From Mesotaenium endlicherianum (Eukaryota; Streptophyta; Zygnematophyceae; Zygnematales; Mesotaeniaceae): 62,603 bases of DNA. The notes under the pieces were generated by a model. That model ran no database searches. It was not told where the DNA came from and saw nothing but the letters and a program-made list of their open reading frames with translations. A program made the position numbers and the translations under genes. Location: NCBI GenBank assembly GCA_009602735.1, contig WELA01009900.1, forward strand, positions 74,524 through 137,126, read 5' to 3'. The first letter of the stretch is position 1. Each line of letters starts with the position of its first letter. Positions 59,113-62,603 of this stretch are shown in pieces.

Positions 59113-59634
59113 CTAGACTACAGCCCCAAAAACAGCATGCACACAACAGCAGAATGACTCTAACACAAAAACAACAGCATACCAAGTACCGGGAGCTTCA
59201 TCCTCTGGGGAGCAAGACCTGGACCTGGACCTTCTTTTCCTGTCTGGTGGCCTCCTCAACCGTGGGGGCTCAGACCAAGGTGAGCCGCGAGGAGAACGTA
59301 GTAACTGGGCAGCCTCTTCTTGCACAATTTGCAAATTGATGGAGACAACTCGCTCCTGGGCAGCCCTCAAATTGACAGGGACATACACCGGCATGCCAGA
59401 AGGATGCTGCATGACATGGGATAAGGGCACATGCCCTCTGTGAGAGGGTGATGCTGGCTGCCCCTTGGCTGCTTCCTTAGCAGCTCTCCTGTCTGCCCTG
59501 TCTGCCTGAGTTTCACCTCCTGGGGTTGGACTCCTTCTGCTGAAACTCCCCAGCCAAGTGACATCTGCTTCTCCAGCTCCCTGTGGGCTGGTATCCCAAG
59601 CTGCTGCAAAGTTGTCTGTGCCAAAGACAGCCAA
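59113..59634 (-). CDS. Unidentified ORF with Arg/Ser-rich tail
   Basis: An open minus-strand frame of 173 codons. It reads FGTDNFAAAWDTSPQG, then LGSFSRRSPTPGGE, a Gln/Ala helix (NLRAAQERVVSINLQIVQEE) and a basic Arg/Ser stretch RKRRSRSRSCSPEDE. I recognise no family. It lies just downstream of, and in a different frame from, the coiled-coil ORF at 59673-60843. It may be its continuation after a frameshift or intron. A retroelement gag or accessory protein is possible, but there is no direct evidence. Confidence 0.35.
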   Translation of the reverse strand: MAVFGTDNFAAAWDTSPQGAGEADVTWLGSFSRRSPTPGGETQADRADRRAAKEAAKGQPASPSHRGHVPLSHVMQHPSGMPVYVPVNLRAAQERVVSINLQIVQEEAAQLLRSPRGSPWSEPPRLRRPPDRKRRSRSRSCSPEDEAPGTWYAVVFVLESFCCCVHAVFGAVV

Positions 59635-59672
59635 GTCTTTTACAAAGTGGGAGATGTAGCAAGGGTCTAGGT

Positions 59673-60843
59673 TTAAAGAGGACTAGACTCCTCTCCTGCG
59701 CCTTCCTCCTCTTCTTCCTCCTGTTCTTCTGAGAAATCTGGAGTCTCCCTGGTCATTTCCTCCAGCTGTTCCCGAGAAAAAGAGTACTCTACCGACCTAC
59801 CCCTTTTGGGTGCTGGTGGGGGTTGTTGGGTCCTGACAGCATAAAGGTCTTTCTCCCCCTGCTTACTTGCCCATTTGGCATAAGCATGCTTTCCCTCAGA
59901 GAATGAATCTCTAGCCCTGGTCCTATCCTCCTGCATCTTCTGGCTCATGAAGTCCCTGACTCCATCCGGTCTTGGGTCCCACGCTGCAATGTGAGGTGGC
60001 AGCACTATTTTCCCCTGCAAGACTGCAGAAAAATCGTCCTCCTCGGCTCTGTCATTTTGCTGGTCCCTCAAGTTGATGGTCATCCAGCGCCAGTCAGTGG
60101 GCTACAAGAAGAAAGCAGGACCTGTCCTCTTTAGAATACAAGGGTATCCAGCTGGCTGGTGCCCCTTGCCAAGAACTCCCAGCTCAGTTCTCCGCCTCAT
60201 TATACATGGCCTTGAACCGATTATAGGACGTGGCATCTTTGAAGTTGTTCGAGTCATGGGGATCAACATGATGACCCTCTCAGTGCCCCAGATCCCAGGT
60301 ATGGAAACAACTTCATGTTCATTCATCTGGGCCAGTACCTTGGCCTCCCTCACCGTGTATCCTACCATCCTGGCATAGTCATGGTATAGGAGGAGCCCTG
60401 TGCTGGCCTATATGTACTTGTCAAAGTTTGGAGATGTCTCCCCTTTCCACTGTAGGATGTCTTTTTGTGACTCACTTCGACTTCTCTGGGCATACTTGAA
60501 GGCTTTCTCTAAAAGATCAAAGCCCATGCCCATCACTGTGTAGCGGTAGCTCTTGACTCTCCTCTGTTCCTCCTCAGCCTGCTGCTTCCGTCTCTCCTCA
60601 GCTTGCCTGTCTTCTTCTACCTTCTTGGCTTCCTCTGCAATTTTTCTGTCCTGTTCTTCATGCCTCAGTCTGGTCTGTTCGTCCTCATCCTTCTTCTTCT
60701 GAGCCTCACGCTGCAGTCGGAGCTGCTCTGATTCCTGAGATGAGATGGAGGACGATTCGATGTCGCCATGGAATTGCAAGTATTCCGACTGTGCCTCGTC
60801 CGCTCGTCTTTTCCTCTTGAGTTCAGACTTCTGGGTGACCATC
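59673..60843 (-). pseudogene. Unidentified coiled-coil ORF broken by two in-frame TAG codons
   Basis: From an ATG at 60843 (the frame is open to 61013) the minus strand reads one frame to TAA at 59673, interrupted only by TAG at 60408-60410 and TAG at 60102-60104. The first part starts MVTQKSELKRKRRADE, then has a strongly charged Gln/Glu/Arg coiled coil of about 60 residues, then SYRYTVMGMGFDLLEKAFKY. After the first TAG it reads LLLYHDYARMVGYTVREAK; after the second, WRWMTINLRDQQNDRAE and an acidic C-terminus. No frameshifts occur over about 390 codons. I do not recognise the protein. Its setting among retroelements suggests a gag-like origin, but no zinc knuckle is present. Confidence 0.45.
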
Positions 60844-61115
60844 CTACTCAAAACATAACATATTTGAGTTAGTGTAGTCATGATATCTTGCAACAATACC
60901 GAGTACCTTGATAGACAAGAACGTAGTAGTGGAAGTTGAGAGGTGTATTCTACCTGGTGTGAGTAAGCAAAGGAGTAGAAATGTACCAGAGAGAGAAATG
61001 AGAGTGAGCGCAATTTGAGTGTGGAGATTGGTTATGTAAAGCTGATTCCCGAGATGATATCACACTCCCTCCAACTTGACTTCAAGGTAAGCTGCCTGTC
61101 ACAATTGTCACTTAC

Positions 61116-61618
61116 TGTAATGATTTGAGTTAAAATATATTAGTTTGCATATATTTTAATGATTTCAAATATGTTTGGAGTACTATTGTGTGGATTCAAG
61201 TGTGAATAGGTACTCTAGTGACTTGGTTCATGTCCTTTGAACCTTCTAAGGCATTTTCGAAGTTAGAGGAAGGACCTAGAAGAACTCCATGTGGCAAAAG
61301 TCAAATGTGCCATTTATAGGTCAAAAGGACATGTGTACATTATTCTAGAAAGAGGTGCCAAGTTTTGGGATGTGTTGCGTGCCAACACATCAACACACAC
61401 CTTCCTAGAAATGAGTTAGGTAGCAAGTATATAAACAAGAGCTAGAACATAAAAAGACATTCCAAAATCACTCTTGTACTTGCCAAAATCCAGAAATATA
61501 TTAACTTTCAAGAAGCCATCTCTCTTTCAAGAAGCTACCACTTGTGTTCAAAGATCCTTGTTCTGAATAGATAAAGTATTATATTTCACTAAGTACTTCA
61601 TCTATTTGTTTCACTACA
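61116..61618 (+). repeat. 5' LTR of a plus-strand Ty3/gypsy element
   Basis: It ends ...TTTCACTACA one base before a perfect primer-binding site, which fixes the right border. The left border is less sure: TGTAATGATT at 61116 is chosen because the same start occurs at 59.07 kb on the other strand. The 3' LTR lies beyond the window, so the borders cannot be confirmed here. Confidence 0.65.
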
Positions 61619-61619
61619 G

Positions 61620-61631
61620 TGGTATCGGAGC
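61620..61631 (+). other. Primer-binding site (initiator-Met tRNA type)
   Basis: TGGTATCGGAGC, one base after the LTR end. It matches the classic plant retrotransposon site TGGTATCAGAGC with one change. Confidence 0.85.
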
Positions 61632-61655
61632 TAGGCACTTTGGTAGCACAAGAAG

Positions 61656-62603
61656 ATGGCCGATCCTCAAGACCAACAGCAAGCTTTTGAAGAAAGCCCT
61701 TCCTCTCCAAGAGACCCTCCTCCAGCGCCGATGGAAGAGCCCACTCAAGAAAATTTGCAACAATAAGAAGCACCACAAGAAGGAGCACCGTCGAATCCTG
61801 TGGCAGCCGCTATAGCAAAGTTGACCCCACCACAAGGAGTTCCCGCAAATGAGTGGGCAGCCTTCCTAATGACCGTCCACAACCAAGTGGGCTTGGCCAC
61901 CTATGAAGCAACCGTGCAAGCGTCAAGAGAAGCTATGGCTGCCATGGTTGCCCCTATTGCAAGCAATGCTCAAAATCCAGCCCCGGCTCAAGCGCCTCCA
62001 CAAGAGCCAACGAGAGCAAGGAACTCATCAAGCCCGGCAAACCCGACACTTTCAACCTCGAGAAAGGTGCCAATCTGAATTTATGGCTCTACCAAGTGGA
62101 GACGTACCTCGCGTTCCTTGAAGTACCCGAGGAGGACTACGTTCCCTTTGTCGTTACCTTACTTAGAGGAGCAGCAACATCATGGTGGCGTAACTATCAA
62201 GCGGCTATATATCAAGCTATGGTGCACCCCATGCTCGGCCAAGAGCCCCCACCATCATATGCAAGATGGGCAGATTTTCGTGAGGCCCTCAAGAAGCAAT
62301 TCATGCCCATCAATGTGGAGGAGATTGCCCGAGGAAAGCTCCACCATCTCAAGCAAACGACGTCCGTTCAAGAGTATACTTCAGATTTCACGCCCTCACT
62401 CTTGAGATCCCCAACATGTCTCTCGAGGAGAAGATTGACCGCTACATCTTTGGCCTCAAACCCAAGGTGGCAAAGGAAGTGGAATTACGCGACCTGACGG
62501 ACTTCTCAGAGATCATTGAAAGGGCCCAAAAGGTGGATACCTTGGATTTCAAGCACTCCGTGCCTTCATCTTCACGGGTACCGGCGACGCGGGTGTACGC
62601 AGC
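61656..62603 (+). pseudogene. Ty3/gypsy gag, mutated, cut by the window end
   Basis: The ATG at 61656, 24 nt after the primer site, starts MADPQDQQQAFEE. The frame is broken by TAA at 61764, where a Gln codon is expected in a Gln-rich run. A frameshift near 62.0 kb and another near 62.38 kb follow. Between them lies the core of the retrotransposon gag domain: NLWLYQVETYLAFL, GAATSWWRNYQA, FREALKKQFMP. After the last shift it reads LEEKIDRYIFGLKPKVAKEV. The family is clear. The element is non-functional here, though its LTR and primer site remain intact. The remainder lies outside the window. Confidence 0.85.

Noticed and set aside
59673..60843. TAG reassigned to an amino acid in this organism
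   Set aside because: VHA-A and DUF427 end at TAG exactly where family members end, so TAG works as a normal stop in host genes.

Overview
This is a eukaryotic nuclear window from a green plant lineage. Genes are split by many mostly GT-AG introns, exons are often GC-rich, and introns carry microsatellites and homopolymer tracts. Two genes (a PHT4-type transporter and a DIGCGAG methyltransferase) belong to plastid-type families and have transit-peptide-like N-termini. The retrotransposons use a plant-style initiator-Met primer site (TGGTATCGGAGC). The gene set fits a streptophyte or other green alga or an early land plant; I cannot name the species. Two assembly gaps (17016-17387 and 40660-41250) and one single N (24209) are present.

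Layout. 1-809: first exon of a PHT4-like anion/phosphate transporter on the minus strand, running off the left edge. 0.8-7.1 kb: decayed retroelement DNA, with an integrase relic, an LTR-like repeat, and two related 1.5-1.6 kb LTR-like direct repeats only 79 bp apart. 7.5-19.2 kb: complete V-ATPase catalytic subunit A (VHA-A), which I resolve into 20 exons and 622 codons. 20.6-26.1 kb: complete nucleotide-sugar transporter of the UGNT1/SLC35D type, 10 exons and 337 codons. 28.14-28.22 kb: tRNA-Gly(UCC). 30.1-32.4 kb, minus strand: NAA40-type histone N-terminal acetyltransferase with a large low-complexity insertion. 32.9-34.1 kb: exon-like coding pieces of an unidentified plus-strand gene. 34.1-39.8 kb: mostly AT-rich and unexplained. 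39.8-46.2 kb, minus strand: complete plastid-type SAM methyltransferase in 8 exons, including a 21-nt microexon. 46.43-46.50 kb: second tRNA-Gly(UCC), inside the short divergent promoter shared with the DUF427 gene at 46.7-47.8 kb.

49.4-62.6 kb is a retrotransposon nest. A DIRS-like element (gag-like ORF with zinc knuckle, plus a damaged reverse transcriptase, minus strand) is interrupted by a young chromodomain Ty3/gypsy element (52755-57368). The young element has near-identical LTRs, a GCCAT target duplication and a full-length pol, but almost no gag and no protease. To its right lie an unidentified coiled-coil ORF broken by two in-frame TAG codons, and the 5' part of another Ty3/gypsy element with a mutated gag.

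The host genes have ordinary housekeeping roles: endomembrane acidification, sugar-nucleotide import, histone N-terminal acetylation, plastid methylation and phosphate/anion transport. They do not form a pathway together. The most informative features are the nested insertion, the internally deleted gypsy element, the divergent gene pair around a tRNA, and the unusual splice structures. I found no convincing new defence or enzymatic system.
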